Source: Hyphomicrobiales bacterium 4NK60-0047b
GTDB taxonomy: Bacteria; Pseudomonadota; Alphaproteobacteria; Rhizobiales; HXMU1428-3
DNA: 64,000 nucleotides
Assembly: GCA_040367435.1 (NCBI GenBank)
Contig: BAABWY010000001.1
Location: forward strand, 1,054,001 to 1,118,000
Reading direction: 5' to 3'
Shown: positions 25,201 through 33,668 of the stretch, in pieces
How positions within the stretch are numbered: position 1 is the stretch's first letter
Layout: every line of letters begins with the position of its first letter
Made by a program: the position numbers and the translations under genes
Notes under the pieces: generated by a model
Databases searched by the model: none
The model's input: only the letters and a program-made list of their open reading frames with translations
What the model was told of the DNA's origin: nothing

Positions 25201-25589
25201 ACCGGGCTCACAACAATACGAGGTTTCTTAGCTCCAGCCGTCTTACCTAAGTTTTGATCAACAGATTCCGTCTCAGTTTGTGACCAAGATGACAACATAT
25301 CATTTATAGTATTACCCGTTTCAGCAATAATAGCCGTACGTGTAGCATTACCATTCTTGTCAGCATCTGCGGAAATACCAGTATCTATGGGAGTATCAGG
25401 ATAATCATTTAAAAAGAGCGCACGATTAATAAGGTCTAGGTCTTTAGCAACCGCACTAACCTTACTTAAAGCAAAATTTTTCGCGTCCAGTTCAATATCA
25501 GGAGCAACCCGAATTTCTCCAACCAATTTCTCAACTGCCGAAATAATACCATCGACAGATTGAATGATCTGATCATCTGAAGAGCTCAT
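22293..25589 (-). CDS. Large acidic, mostly disordered protein with a helix-hairpin-helix module
   Basis: A 1098-residue protein of unknown function. Residues 1-60 are helical. Residues 251-315 (DDLTLIQGIDGNVSELLSQHG through SRENWIEQAALL) match the helix-hairpin-helix module seen in some alphaproteobacterial cytoplasmic proteins, a fold that often contacts DNA. From 320 to about 780 the chain is very acidic and low in hydrophobics. From about 790 to 1040 it is Pro-rich (PPAPPVAPQMD, PPRPPVPPS, PPLPPQD). No signal peptide or membrane helix is visible. It sits between mcd and ccr. It may act as a scaffold or spacer protein; the sequence does not say more. Confidence 0.8.
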   Translation of the reverse strand: MSSSDDQIIQSVDGIISAVEKLVGEIRVAPDIELDAKNFALSKVSAVAKDLDLINRALFLNDYPDTPIDTGISADADKNGNATRTAIIAETGNTINDMLSSWSQTETESVDQNLGKTAGAKKPRIVVSPVTRTVTDKEETVASTAGEGEEKQDFSVATSFEESLISSLVHSETSLVSEREEEETLSHVNDDEVTDSLEDVISTQVQLTEDEVPVTQVFEADKTDEVAAELPKDELQVDVLQGSDVSSEPKVSDDLTLIQGIDGNVSELLSQHGIHTFLDIAEFREADMLRLSDELSDPCRVSRENWIEQAALLTQNVSTYYAQKNNNDVLFDRLSLNEHYLIHPEVIEEQIDDAGDFDSNEEDEAVHSADLYVPPKEEEVSLSAVTEDPPVEVQEFTDALLAKKQALEAELAALTDQMVKKSEIEQNGAAEVSFLDPDPQPVFDDVEVEGEAAMSPLVEVLTYEEGQNELSELSAFIDDEEDANYESNEDLREEQVDELGDGAIWHEEVSTGKDYVPPIIDEFETSSDAEYYVTPETSFTQSPEENVHNETFYTETSYQEPSYEETSPDHEEAYSYSVDELSEHAPTSHLDEMSDFHRQSDFPLQNGEADGGNQDGYLSIPLSEPLQQDFLQHETSQQEQISMPEFRAELQAGQSPEVPLSSQAEYMDDISVPRDSLRPEGPQFRADEGQTEPLEGIDPSFMERSIAPSDLHSDSIQNDETTEDGSPAQDSLIVGLQVGETVSDKVPEIKAKIGNDRTLGQYLASKSQSEMDETLNSKAQLQTPIVERSHTSSPLPPQSEEFNELSIQDRSISLPPAPPVAPQMDMSDVRRPVHPPRPPVPPSNISHPPAPPVASGINVPPALSREGQGRGQSEIERSGILSESQVAGRANVPPLGDGTELRAMPPLPPQDFSPQSPPPHDPSQGLSPQKGLPPQTMPSHVDGGLPPAAPDMFAPMDEGQAYADTQRIIAAKRRADAERARNRSDIPNGQAYSDTQQLMENGIPFEHQQKSGYLSGPDGVPPLPPEAAKAASAYPRGANNPDLHYRGHKPQKFAEGGLPPLEESDDRNDNQKSGAPTGFKAKAKQLAESLQRSFVDKD

Positions 25590-26050
25590 GAGCTGGTGTC
25601 CCTTTACTCAAAAATATAATAATGGTGAAGTACCATCAATTATTTCATTATTAAGCCGCACGATAAACTCAAATTATTGACAAAATAAGTACGGCTTCTA
25701 ATAAATAATGCCATTTTAATGATGATATCATGGCAAAAAGAAAGATTCTTTCTCTATTTTAGTAGAAAAAAACAGAGATAGCTTTTTCAAACAAATAATT
25801 TCTGAAATTTAAAGAAAAAATAGCCGTGAGAAAAAAAGAGAGCTAGACGAAGAAAAAAGCACACTCCTTTTGCGTCAAGATAATGAGCTAGCACGGATAC
25901 TAGAAGATAACTGAAGCAAGTATAAACGGTCATCCCGAAGAAGGAGTGATGCCTTTTGGGCATCAGGACATGGCGAAGCGCTTCGCGTAGCCCATCGCAT
26001 TGCGACGCACCTCGTAGGCCTGACGCTTTAGAGGCAGAATAGCCGTGAGA
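25590..26050 (+). repeat. Gap with a degenerate element copy and full copy R7
   Basis: R7 (25936-26050) has CGAAGAAGGAG, a TGATGCC-ttttg-GGCATCA hairpin, GGACATGGCG, an AGCGCTTCGCGT segment, CACCTCGTAGGCC, an imperfect CTGACGC...GAGGCAG stem and GAATAGCCGTGAGAG. A decayed copy precedes it at about 25817-25910 (AATAGCCGTGAG, then ACGAAGAAAAAAGC, then TGCGTCAAGATAATG). The first 220 bases, 25590-25810, are AT-rich with no site I can name; they would hold the promoter of the 1098-residue protein. Confidence 0.7.
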
Positions 26051-26054
26051 GCGC

Positions 26055-26088
26055 AAAAAAAGAGGCACAAATTCTTGCGCCTCTTTTC
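26055..26088 (-). terminator. Rho-independent terminator downstream of ccr
   Basis: AAAAGAGGC at 26058-26066 pairs with GCCTCTTTT at 26079-26087; on the minus strand it is followed by a run of T. It ends ccr transcription 27 bases past the stop, before repeat R7. Confidence 0.8.
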
Positions 26089-26113
26089 ATATAACATTTT
26101 GTAAACAATAAGC

Positions 26114-27355
26114 TTAAGCGTTACGTGCTTCTTCTAAAGTTTTCATACCAGCGCGTTTCGCACCAACAAGGCATGACATATTACCAGGCGCATGCTTATT
26201 TTCTAACATCTGCATGTGCGCTGCTGGAATACGATCCCATTCAAACACTTCAGACATACAAGGGTTCACATGTCCCTCAATAACCAAGCGGTTCGCGCTA
26301 GCAGCTTGCTTCAAATGCGCAAAGTGTGAACCTTGAATACGTTTCTGATGCATCCAAACATAACGCGCGTCCATAGTCAGGTTAAAGCCAGAAGTGCCAG
26401 CACAGAACACAACCATACCGCCACGTTTCACAACAAATGTCGACGCTGGGAATGTCGCTTCACCTGGGTGTTCAAACACCATGTCAACATTCACACCCTT
26501 ACCAGTCACATCCCAAATCGCTTTACCAAATTTGCGAACTTCACTGAACCATTTGCCATATTCGTCACTATTAACAGTAGGCAGTTGGCCCCAGCAATTA
26601 AAGTCTTTACGGTTGATCACGCCTTTAGCACCAAGGCTCATAACGTAATCACGCTTAGATTCATCAGAAATCACGCCAATAGCGTTTGCACCAGCAGCTT
26701 TAATCAGCTGAACAGCAAACACACCAAGACCACCAGATGCACCCCATACAAGCACGTTCTGACCAGGCTTCACTTCGTGAGGCATGTGACCAAACAACAT
26801 GCGATAAGCTGTTGCTAATGTCAGAGTATAACAAGCACTCTCTTCCCAAGTTAGGTGCTGAGGACGCGGCATAAGTTGTTGCGCTTGTACACGTGAGAAT
26901 TGAGCAAATGATCCGTCCGGAGTTTCATAACCCCAAATTTTTTGCGTATTTGAGTACATAGGATCACCACCATTGCACTCTTCGTCGTCACCGTCAGTCA
27001 TGTTACAGTGAACAACAACTTCATCGCCAACTTTCCAGTTTTTCACGTCTTTACCAACGGCCCAAACAACACCAGAAGCATCAGAACCAGCCACATGGAA
27101 ATCATTTTTATGAACGTCAAACATAGAAACTGGCACACCAAGTGATGCCCAAACGCCATTATAGTTAACACCAGCAGCCATATTAAAGATTAGAACATCT
27201 TTTGGCCCCAGATCCCAAGTCGGCACAGCTTCAACTTGCATAGCCTTATCAGGGTTGCCTTCACGCTCTTTGCGAATTGCCCAGGCATACATTTTCTCTG
27301 GCACATGTCCAAGCGGCGGAATTTCACCGATTTCGTAAAGATCTTTTTCAGTCAT
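26114..27355 (-). CDS. ccr: Crotonyl-CoA carboxylase/reductase
   Basis: A 413-residue medium-chain dehydrogenase-type enzyme that reductively carboxylates crotonyl-CoA to ethylmalonyl-CoA with NADPH and CO2, the key step of the ethylmalonyl-CoA pathway. Signature stretches are AAGVNYNGVWASLGVPVS, HVAGSDASGVVWAVG, CNGGDPMYSNTQKIWGYETPDGSFAQF, the nucleotide loop WGASGGLGVFAVQ and HQKRIQGSHFAHLKQA. The length and order fit Ccr rather than simple enoyl reductases or alcohol dehydrogenases. GAGGAA precedes the ATG at good distance. With mcd close by, acetyl-CoA assimilation by this route is likely; the other pathway genes are outside the window. Confidence 0.95.
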   Translation of the reverse strand: MTEKDLYEIGEIPPLGHVPEKMYAWAIRKEREGNPDKAMQVEAVPTWDLGPKDVLIFNMAAGVNYNGVWASLGVPVSMFDVHKNDFHVAGSDASGVVWAVGKDVKNWKVGDEVVVHCNMTDGDDEECNGGDPMYSNTQKIWGYETPDGSFAQFSRVQAQQLMPRPQHLTWEESACYTLTLATAYRMLFGHMPHEVKPGQNVLVWGASGGLGVFAVQLIKAAGANAIGVISDESKRDYVMSLGAKGVINRKDFNCWGQLPTVNSDEYGKWFSEVRKFGKAIWDVTGKGVNVDMVFEHPGEATFPASTFVVKRGGMVVFCAGTSGFNLTMDARYVWMHQKRIQGSHFAHLKQAASANRLVIEGHVNPCMSEVFEWDRIPAAHMQMLENKHAPGNMSCLVGAKRAGMKTLEEARNA

Positions 27356-27803
27356 TAACTATTCCTCTAATTCGCTATCGAAATATCATTCAATCACACC
27401 TTAAAAAACAAGTCCTGTACCTGTTAGAAAAGGTGTCATTAAAAATCTATATTGTGATGAGTGAAGCAATATGCAGTGACAAACCTACCTCCCCAAACTG
27501 TGGTGGTAGAGCTAAATGCCGGCTCCCCAAAGTCAACTCATGCATAATAAAAGCAATTTCCTGACATCTTTCTGAGACAAAATCAACCCTGCCATTAGCT
27601 ATCAAGGGTTCAATAACCCAAAATATAGACATTTTACCAAAAAATTAGACCAATTAGGGGGGGCGAAACCGAGGAAAAAAATATTTAAAATTTTAATCAG
27701 TTTCATTCAACCAAATTAAAAGTCGTTCAATTCTTCTATGATATACACTCTAAATCATCAAAAGTTCTATCTGCTGGACCAACAAAACAAAAGAGTTTGA
27801 AAA
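27356..27803. other. 448-base gap between ccr and a small membrane protein
   Basis: Holds the ccr promoter region on the minus strand and the start region of the small gene at 27804. A 61-codon frame exists on the minus strand (27447-27632), but it has no ribosome-binding site or recognisable motif. I see no repeat or convincing regulatory site. Confidence 0.4.
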
Positions 27804-28049
27804 ATGATGTCAGAAAATGAAGAGCAAAAAATTAAAGCATATTTAACATCAAGCTCTCTCTGTCAAAGATTATTGCCCCTCGCAATCATTATATCCGTCT
27901 TAACTCTGGCAACAGCACTAATCATTTCTTTAAACGCAGGCACTCTTTTCTTCAAAACTGAAACAAGCTACTTAATGACCCTCAGTTTAGAAATGATGCT
28001 TCTCCTGTCATGCACCATCGCCATTTGGAAAAAAACAATCCAGTGTTAA
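27804..28049 (+). CDS. Small two-helix membrane protein
   Basis: An 81-residue protein with two predicted transmembrane helices: LLPLAIIISVLTLATALIISL and YLMTLSLEMMLLLSCTIAIW. The termini are charged. I do not recognise a family and the function is unknown. Two adjacent ATGs (27804 and 27807) could start it; AGAG lies about 12 bases upstream. It converges on trmD with about 30 bases between the stops. Isolated small membrane proteins are easily over-called, so confidence is moderate. Confidence 0.55.
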   Translation: MMSENEEQKIKAYLTSSSLCQRLLPLAIIISVLTLATALIISLNAGTLFFKTETSYLMTLSLEMMLLLSCTIAIWKKTIQC

Positions 28050-28080
28050 GTTACCATTAAAAAACAAGGTCACTTATAAA

Positions 28081-28788
28081 TCATTCATCCTTCAACAAAT
28101 CAGGTCGGCGTTCTCGAGTAAGCTTTAAAGACTGTTCATGCCGCCATTTCTCAATTTTACCATGATCCCCGCTCAGTAAAACTTCAGGAATAGCGTCTCC
28201 CTCAAATTCTCGCGGCCGCGTATAATGAGGATGCTCAAGTAAGCCTCCCTCAAAACTCTCATTCTCCAAACTTGATTGCGCCCCTAAAACACCATCTCTC
28301 AACCGAATAACCGCATCTAATAAACAAAAGGCTGCCATTTCACCACCGGTCATAACAAAATCTCCAATGGAAACTTCTTCTAGTTTTCTCGAAGCTATAA
28401 CCCGTTCATCAAGCCCTTCAAACCGGCCACAAACCAAAATCAAACCATCCTCGCAGGCAAACTCTCTAGCTAGGTCTTGATCAAAAGGTCGCCCCCGCGG
28501 AGAAAGATAAACACGGCGCGCTGTCGGACATAGCTCGACTGCTGCATCAATGGCTTTGGCAGCAATGTCAGGCCTGAGAACCATTCCAGGGCCACCGCCT
28601 GCAGGAGTGTCATCTACCGAACGATGTTTATCTGTGGCAAAGTCCCTAAAATTAATGACATCCAAATCCCATAGACCTTTCTCAAGCGCAGTGCCAGTAA
28701 CACTCGCACCAAGAGGCCCAGGAAAAATTTCAGGAAAAAGCGTCAAACATATCGCACGCCATTTTGGACAATCAGGATCAACAGTCAT
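28081..28788 (-). CDS. trmD: tRNA (guanine(37)-N1)-methyltransferase
   Basis: A 235-residue SPOUT-class enzyme that uses S-adenosylmethionine to methylate G37 next to the anticodon, preventing frameshifts. The family motifs are [73 protein letters not shown] and [12 protein letters not shown]. The start is decided by GAGGAG directly upstream: ATG 28788 has a 5-base spacing, while the in-frame GTG two codons earlier touches the Shine-Dalgarno. The usual rpsP-rimM-trmD-rplS neighbours are absent here, so trmD stands apart. Confidence 0.96.
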   Translation of the reverse strand: MTVDPDCPKWRAICLTLFPEIFPGPLGASVTGTALEKGLWDLDVINFRDFATDKHRSVDDTPAGGGPGMVLRPDIAAKAIDAAVELCPTARRVYLSPRGRPFDQDLAREFACEDGLILVCGRFEGLDERVIASRKLEEVSIGDFVMTGGEMAAFCLLDAVIRLRDGVLGAQSSLENESFEGGLLEHPHYTRPREFEGDAIPEVLLSGDHGKIEKWRHEQSLKLTRERRPDLLKDE

Positions 28789-28982
28789 GATCACTCCTCA
28801 AAAAGGAAACTATCTAAAGTCATATTTGGATTATTGTTGAGTGTCTACTATCAGCAAAAACCGATAGTTACCAGAAAGTCAGTAATACGAAGATATAGAA
28901 TTAGATATGAGAAAAAGATCAAACGAATGACGAGACCAGAAAAAAACAAGACAGACCATATCCACAATTTGAGAATAAATGC

Positions 28983-29792
28983 TTACAGTGAAACCAAGAG
29001 AGGACAGCGAAACAAATTCAGCAAAACTTCAAAACCATCTTTTTCAGCAGCCAATGGACAGCCAGGTAACAAATAAAGCAAGCCTGTTTTCAAATGGCCA
29101 ATTTCCCATAAAAGTCGAGATTGATCCATACGCTTCATGCCATAAACCAATAAGTCACCAAAGAAATCAGTCTCTAGGTCACTGCGCAACTCTTCTTCAC
29201 GCTCAATCACATCACCAATACATAAAAGAACAACCGTTTGCTCAAATGTCTGTAAATAATCCCTGAGCATATTCAATCCCGCTTTCCAGGCATCATAAGA
29301 ATGCACAAGAAGAACAAGAGGACCAGAACCAGCACTCGCACGCGGCCCAGCCATTAAAACACCACCACTGCAGTTACTCTCTTTTAAGTGCATGTAATCA
29401 CGGGTCAATTGCCGCGCAGACAAATGCTCTCCCATAACAATGATATTGTCACGGTCACAATAAGAGTGAAATTGAGCAGAAACATTTTCCGTTATCGTCA
29501 AGAAATCAGCATCAATACGAGCAGCTGCAGACCGTCGGCGTACCTCACGCTCTAAAGCACGCATAGCAATTTTATTTTCCTTTTTTAATTCATGAAGTTC
29601 AAAGCCACGCCGAGAACCGCACAAACCAACTTCTTTAGAAAAGGAAAAACGAGAGGCCTTTAATAGCTGTTCATTTTCGAGATAAAGAGCACGAATAGGC
29701 AGACTTGCGCCTTTCGCCATTTGAAACCCGACAGAAAGGGCAGCTTTGTTTGGGCAACGCCCACCAAGCTTTAATATAATCTGTTCAGCCAT
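28983..29792 (-). CDS. UspA-like nucleotide-binding-fold protein
   Basis: A 269-residue cytoplasmic protein resembling two universal-stress-type halves. The first has KLGGRCPNKAALSVGFQMAKGASLPIRALYLENEQLLKAS, then a helical RRGFELHELKKENKIAMRALEREVRRR stretch. DRDNIIVMGEH and GGVLMAGPRA resemble the second strand region. The classical Usp ATP motif G-2x-G-9x-G-S/T is not evident. It lies 271 bases downstream of a Lon-family protease gene on the same strand, a pairing I recall from other proteobacteria, so a stress role is reasonable but not shown. Confidence 0.6.
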   Translation of the reverse strand: MAEQIILKLGGRCPNKAALSVGFQMAKGASLPIRALYLENEQLLKASRFSFSKEVGLCGSRRGFELHELKKENKIAMRALEREVRRRSAAARIDADFLTITENVSAQFHSYCDRDNIIVMGEHLSARQLTRDYMHLKESNCSGGVLMAGPRASAGSGPLVLLVHSYDAWKAGLNMLRDYLQTFEQTVVLLCIGDVIEREEELRSDLETDFFGDLLVYGMKRMDQSRLLWEIGHLKTGLLYLLPGCPLAAEKDGFEVLLNLFRCPLLVSL

Positions 29793-29811
29793 TCAATTCG
29801 TCTCCTCATTG

Positions 29812-29839
29812 TGCGGATGCTTTGTGGGCATCTGAAGCA
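29812..29839 (+). repeat. Short hairpin repeat upstream of the UspA-like gene
   Basis: GTGCGGATGC-tttgtgg-GCATCTGAAGCAC, with the outer GTGC/GCAC also pairing. It starts 20 bases before the start codon of the minus-strand gene, so its complement would lie in that gene's leader. Confidence 0.7.
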
Positions 29840-30063
29840 CAATTAAACTCTAAGGAACCCTAAATGATTCGTGACAAAACTAAGAAGATAAATAATCAAC
29901 AAAAAGATTATTTCTGAAAATCAGTTTATAATTGAAACATATAATCAACAACCCCACCAAATGAAAAAATCAGCTGCAAGATCATTTTTAATATTCAATT
30001 ACATAGACTTATCAACAAAAGCTGAGAAACAACAAAAGAATAGATTAACAAAAGGTTAACACA

Positions 30064-32520
30064 TTAGCCAGCAGGACCGTCACCAAATGAACGTCGCATA
30101 TGAGCAAAATCAATAAGTCGAGCTTCAACACCGCGATTTAATGATCCACTTTCAAACACACCTTTTCGAGAACGACCACCAGCTTTCACACCAGTTAAAA
30201 TTTCTAGTCCTTCATCAATATGCTCGATAGACCAAACATAAAAATCACCGCGCCCACACGCAGCTACAACATCCTCACGTAGCATCAAATGAACCCGGTT
30301 GGCATGAGGAATAATGACCCCCTGGCTGCCAGTTAAACCCCGCTCTGAACAAAGGTCAAAATAGCCTTCAATCTTTTCATTCACGCCGCCAATCGCCTGC
30401 ACACCACCTTGTTGATTAACCGAACCAGTAACAGCAATTCCCTGACGAATAGGAACTTGAGAAAGCGCAGATAACAGAGCAAACAATTCAGCAGCAGAAG
30501 CACTATCACCATCTATACCACCATAAGATTGTTCAAACACCAGGCTTGCACTCAAAGCAAGAGGTACAGTCTGAGCATAAGTGCCAGCCAAATAGCCCCA
30601 AAGGATCATAACACCCTTTGAATGCAAAGGCCCACCAAGCTCAACTTCGCGTTCAATATCAACAACTCGGCCAGCCCCCATCCGAACACGAGCTGTAATC
30701 TTATTCGGACGACCAAATGTATAATCACCGTGCTGCAAAACACTCAAACCGTTAATTTGGCCAACAACTGCGCCATCAGTTTCAATCATTTGCAAATCAC
30801 GAAGAACCCCCTCACGATGGCGTTCTTTAACTAATGAAGCACGTCTATCTCGTTTGCCCAGCGTCATCTTAATGTCTGAATGTGCCGTTGTTTTCCTCTC
30901 ATCTTTAGAAGAAAGGTAATCTGCCTCTATCAAAATATCCTGCAATTGAACAAAATTAATATAAAGTTTTTCGCCATCACCTGCTTGCCTGGAGCTCTCT
31001 TCAATCAATCGCCCAACAGCAACAGCATCAAGTGGTTTCAATTTCTTCTTGTCTAAAATTCCTCGGATAATTTGAGCATATTGCTTTTCAGCTTCATCAC
31101 TCCGATCTATACGATCTTCAAATTCCGCTTGAATTTTAAAAATATTCGCAAATTCAGGGTCAACTTCTTTTAAGCGATAATAAATTTCACGTTCACCAAA
31201 GAGTATGACTTTCACATTCAATGGAATAGCTTCAGGCATTAAAGAAACCGACTTCAAAACAGAACCATCATCAATAGGAGATTGCACGCGAATTTCTTTG
31301 TCAATCAATGCCTGCTTAAACCCTTCCCAGGCAAAATTATTTTGTAACAGTTTTGCGGCATCAAGCAATAAGACACCGCCATTCGCTTTATGCAAAGCAC
31401 CAGCTTTAATCATATTGAAATCGGCACCAAGGCTGTTTCCAGCCCCCATCAATGCTTCGACACTACCAACCAAATTACTTAAAGTTGGATTGCCCTCTTT
31501 AACGAAAGGCCCTCCATTTAGCTCGCTGCGTTTATGGCTCACCAAAACATTGACCATATACCGAGAATATTTAGGGTCATCTTCCGTTTCAACATGCCCT
31601 TTCACCAAAACGTCATCGCTTTCTTCATCAACGAACAAACCAATATGACGAACAAGGTCAATCTCAACGGCGTCTAAATAATCTTTAATTTTCTTGTGTT
31701 TTTTAAATGCATTGCGAACGCCAAGTAATGCAGCCGATACAACATTTTTCGCCATATCAGCATTCAGTTTCATCAGCTTTTCAGCACGTTCTTTTTGTTG
31801 CAAAGGAAAACTCTGAAACAACTCAGACAATTGACGCTCAAGCGCTTCAATCTTAGCTTCAACAACGCGGCGCTCACCAACTGGCTTTGCTTGAAACTCT
31901 TCCGGCTCTAGTGCTTCACCATCTTCCAAAGGCACCATAGTAAAACCAGAAGGTGTTCTTAAAATCCCAACATTTTTAGAGCGTGCATGATCAACTAAAT
32001 TATCAATGGCATCTTCCTGGTTGCTCTCAAAGGCCAAATCAATGGCACGGCGCCGGGTAATATATTCATCCGAGTGAAACATCGCAGATAAACCAACCCG
32101 CAATTCATCAATTGACTGGATCATTAAGTTACGAAATTCTAAACCCTGCCCGGCAGATAATTCAATCGCAATTGGTTGATAGCTATTTTCAAAATTATTG
32201 ACATAGACCCAATCTGATGGCGCCTCCCAAGAGGGCAACACCTCCTTAAGAAGTTTTGTAATGGCCGTTAATTTGCCAACCCCAAGACCACCAGCTGCAA
32301 ATATATTAAAATTATCAGAGCGAATATCAACGCCAAGCTCAACAGCCTCAAGCCCGCGGTCCTGCCCTATTAATCCTGAATATGGCTCAAGCTCTTTGGT
32401 AGTTAAAAAGCCCAACTTACCTGGATTTGAAGCGTTTCTAAGTCCGGCAACCTCAATCGTGTCACTTGACTGCCGTGTTTTTTTTCCAAGTGTTTCACGG
32501 CTTTTGCTAAATCCAAACAT
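30064..32520 (-). CDS. Lon-family ATP-dependent protease, LonB/LonC-like
   Basis: An 818-residue AAA+ serine peptidase. The Walker A-like loop near the N-terminus reads GGLGVGKLTA, with Leu where Ser or Thr is usual. A long insert follows (SGFTMVPLEDGEALEPEEF and a coiled KIEALERQLSELFQSFPLQQKERAEKLMKL). The Walker B region includes NGGVLLLDAAKLL. The C-terminal protease domain has the catalytic Ser in GGIDGDSASAAEL and the Lys in GGVNEKIEGYF. This order matches COG1067 Lon-like proteases rather than LonA, which has a distinct N-domain. GGAGGGG precedes ATG 32520. Probable role: quality control or regulated proteolysis. Confidence 0.9.
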   Translation of the reverse strand: MFGFSKSRETLGKKTRQSSDTIEVAGLRNASNPGKLGFLTTKELEPYSGLIGQDRGLEAVELGVDIRSDNFNIFAAGGLGVGKLTAITKLLKEVLPSWEAPSDWVYVNNFENSYQPIAIELSAGQGLEFRNLMIQSIDELRVGLSAMFHSDEYITRRRAIDLAFESNQEDAIDNLVDHARSKNVGILRTPSGFTMVPLEDGEALEPEEFQAKPVGERRVVEAKIEALERQLSELFQSFPLQQKERAEKLMKLNADMAKNVVSAALLGVRNAFKKHKKIKDYLDAVEIDLVRHIGLFVDEESDDVLVKGHVETEDDPKYSRYMVNVLVSHKRSELNGGPFVKEGNPTLSNLVGSVEALMGAGNSLGADFNMIKAGALHKANGGVLLLDAAKLLQNNFAWEGFKQALIDKEIRVQSPIDDGSVLKSVSLMPEAIPLNVKVILFGEREIYYRLKEVDPEFANIFKIQAEFEDRIDRSDEAEKQYAQIIRGILDKKKLKPLDAVAVGRLIEESSRQAGDGEKLYINFVQLQDILIEADYLSSKDERKTTAHSDIKMTLGKRDRRASLVKERHREGVLRDLQMIETDGAVVGQINGLSVLQHGDYTFGRPNKITARVRMGAGRVVDIEREVELGGPLHSKGVMILWGYLAGTYAQTVPLALSASLVFEQSYGGIDGDSASAAELFALLSALSQVPIRQGIAVTGSVNQQGGVQAIGGVNEKIEGYFDLCSERGLTGSQGVIIPHANRVHLMLREDVVAACGRGDFYVWSIEHIDEGLEILTGVKAGGRSRKGVFESGSLNRGVEARLIDFAHMRRSFGDGPAG

Positions 32521-32871
32521 ATCACCCCTCCAGAGGCATTTAAAAAACAATCAAACGAAATAAACTCAGCTCGAAAGATCACCAAATGCAAATTTTAATC
32601 TCGTATTTCACAAACAAAATCTACGCCCACACATCTGAGCCCAGCTCTAAATATATTGACCTAAATATATTGGTCTAAAAATTAGCTTTTATACACCAAT
32701 AGACAATGACAAGATAATTAAAGATTGCTAGTCCCCCAGTAAAGTACGGCTGTAACTATGGCCCGTTTTTCACCAGTTACCCCCAAAAATTATACATTAC
32801 GGCAAAAAAAAACAGCAAACTTAGAAAAGCTTGCCGTTCTGTTCATAAACTTATTGTGAGTAAACAACGCC
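32521..32871. other. 351-base gap between actR and the Lon-like gene
   Basis: AT-rich spacer. A weak ACGGCAA/TTGCCGT hairpin (32799-32805 and 32831-32837) with a run of T on the minus strand may help end actR transcription. Otherwise it should hold the Lon-like gene promoter, but I see no clear box. Confidence 0.35.
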
Positions 32872-33426
32872 CTACCGTGGCGCACGCTTTGCCAAAATCC
32901 GCTGCAAAGTTCTACGATGCATATTTAAGCGCCGTGCTGTCTCAGAAACATTCCGGTTACATAATTCATAAACTCGTTGAATATGCTCCCAGCGCACACG
33001 GTCAGCAGACATAGGGTTCTCTGGTGGTGCAGCCTTGTCACCGGTTGCCATTAAAGCCGCCACAACATCATCAGCGTCAGCTGGTTTGGCTAAATAATCA
33101 ATCGCACCAAGCTTCACCGCTGTCACTGCAGTTGCTAAATTTCCATAGCCTGTAAGAACCACAGAGCGAGCACTCGGTCGCGCTTCAGATAAAACCTCAA
33201 GCACTTGCAACCCATTCCCACCATTAAGACGCATATCAACAACAGCGAACGCTGGCGGCGAACGTCGAATAATAGCAATACCATCATCAACATTATCAGC
33301 GGTTTGCACATCAAATCCGCGCGATTCTAACGCACGAGACAATCGATTTAAAAATGACTGGTCATCTTCAACAACCAACATCGACCGATCTTCGTAAACT
33401 GACCAGTCTATCGCCTCCATAACCAT
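32872..33426 (-). CDS. actR: Redox response regulator ActR/RegA/PrrA
   Basis: A 184-residue two-domain regulator. The receiver domain has the acid pair in MLVVEDDQSF, the phosphoacceptor Asp in VVDMRLNGGNGLQ, then VLTGY and YLAKP. The C-terminal Fis-type helix-turn-helix NVSETARRLNMHRRTLQRILAKRAPR is nearly invariant in the RegA/ActR/PrrA family. It controls respiration, carbon and nitrogen fixation genes in response to redox state. GGGGAG lies seven bases before ATG 33426. The partner kinase gene is next upstream, 242 bases away, on the same strand. Confidence 0.95.
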   Translation of the reverse strand: MVMEAIDWSVYEDRSMLVVEDDQSFLNRLSRALESRGFDVQTADNVDDGIAIIRRSPPAFAVVDMRLNGGNGLQVLEVLSEARPSARSVVLTGYGNLATAVTAVKLGAIDYLAKPADADDVVAALMATGDKAAPPENPMSADRVRWEHIQRVYELCNRNVSETARRLNMHRRTLQRILAKRAPR

Positions 33427-33668
33427 AAAAGATCTCCCCAATCTATTAAGTTAAAAGAATTGAAAACACCTAAACGAGCCAGGCAAACAAAACCATCACT
33501 CAGAATAGAATAACTCTAAGTTAGACTTTAGTGCTTAAAGTTAGAAAAGTGAAGTAAAATTGAAAAATAGGCCTAATTTGTCGCAGGAGACGACACAATT
33601 ATAAATCTGAGTATTAAGATGAAAACAGTACAAAAAACAAAAAATTTAACGACAGAAACTGCATCTCA

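Noticed and set aside
27447-27632. A 61-codon frame on the minus strand upstream of ccr
   Set aside because: No ribosome-binding site or signal, and only a vague resemblance to a kinase ATPase segment; not enough to call a gene or remnant.
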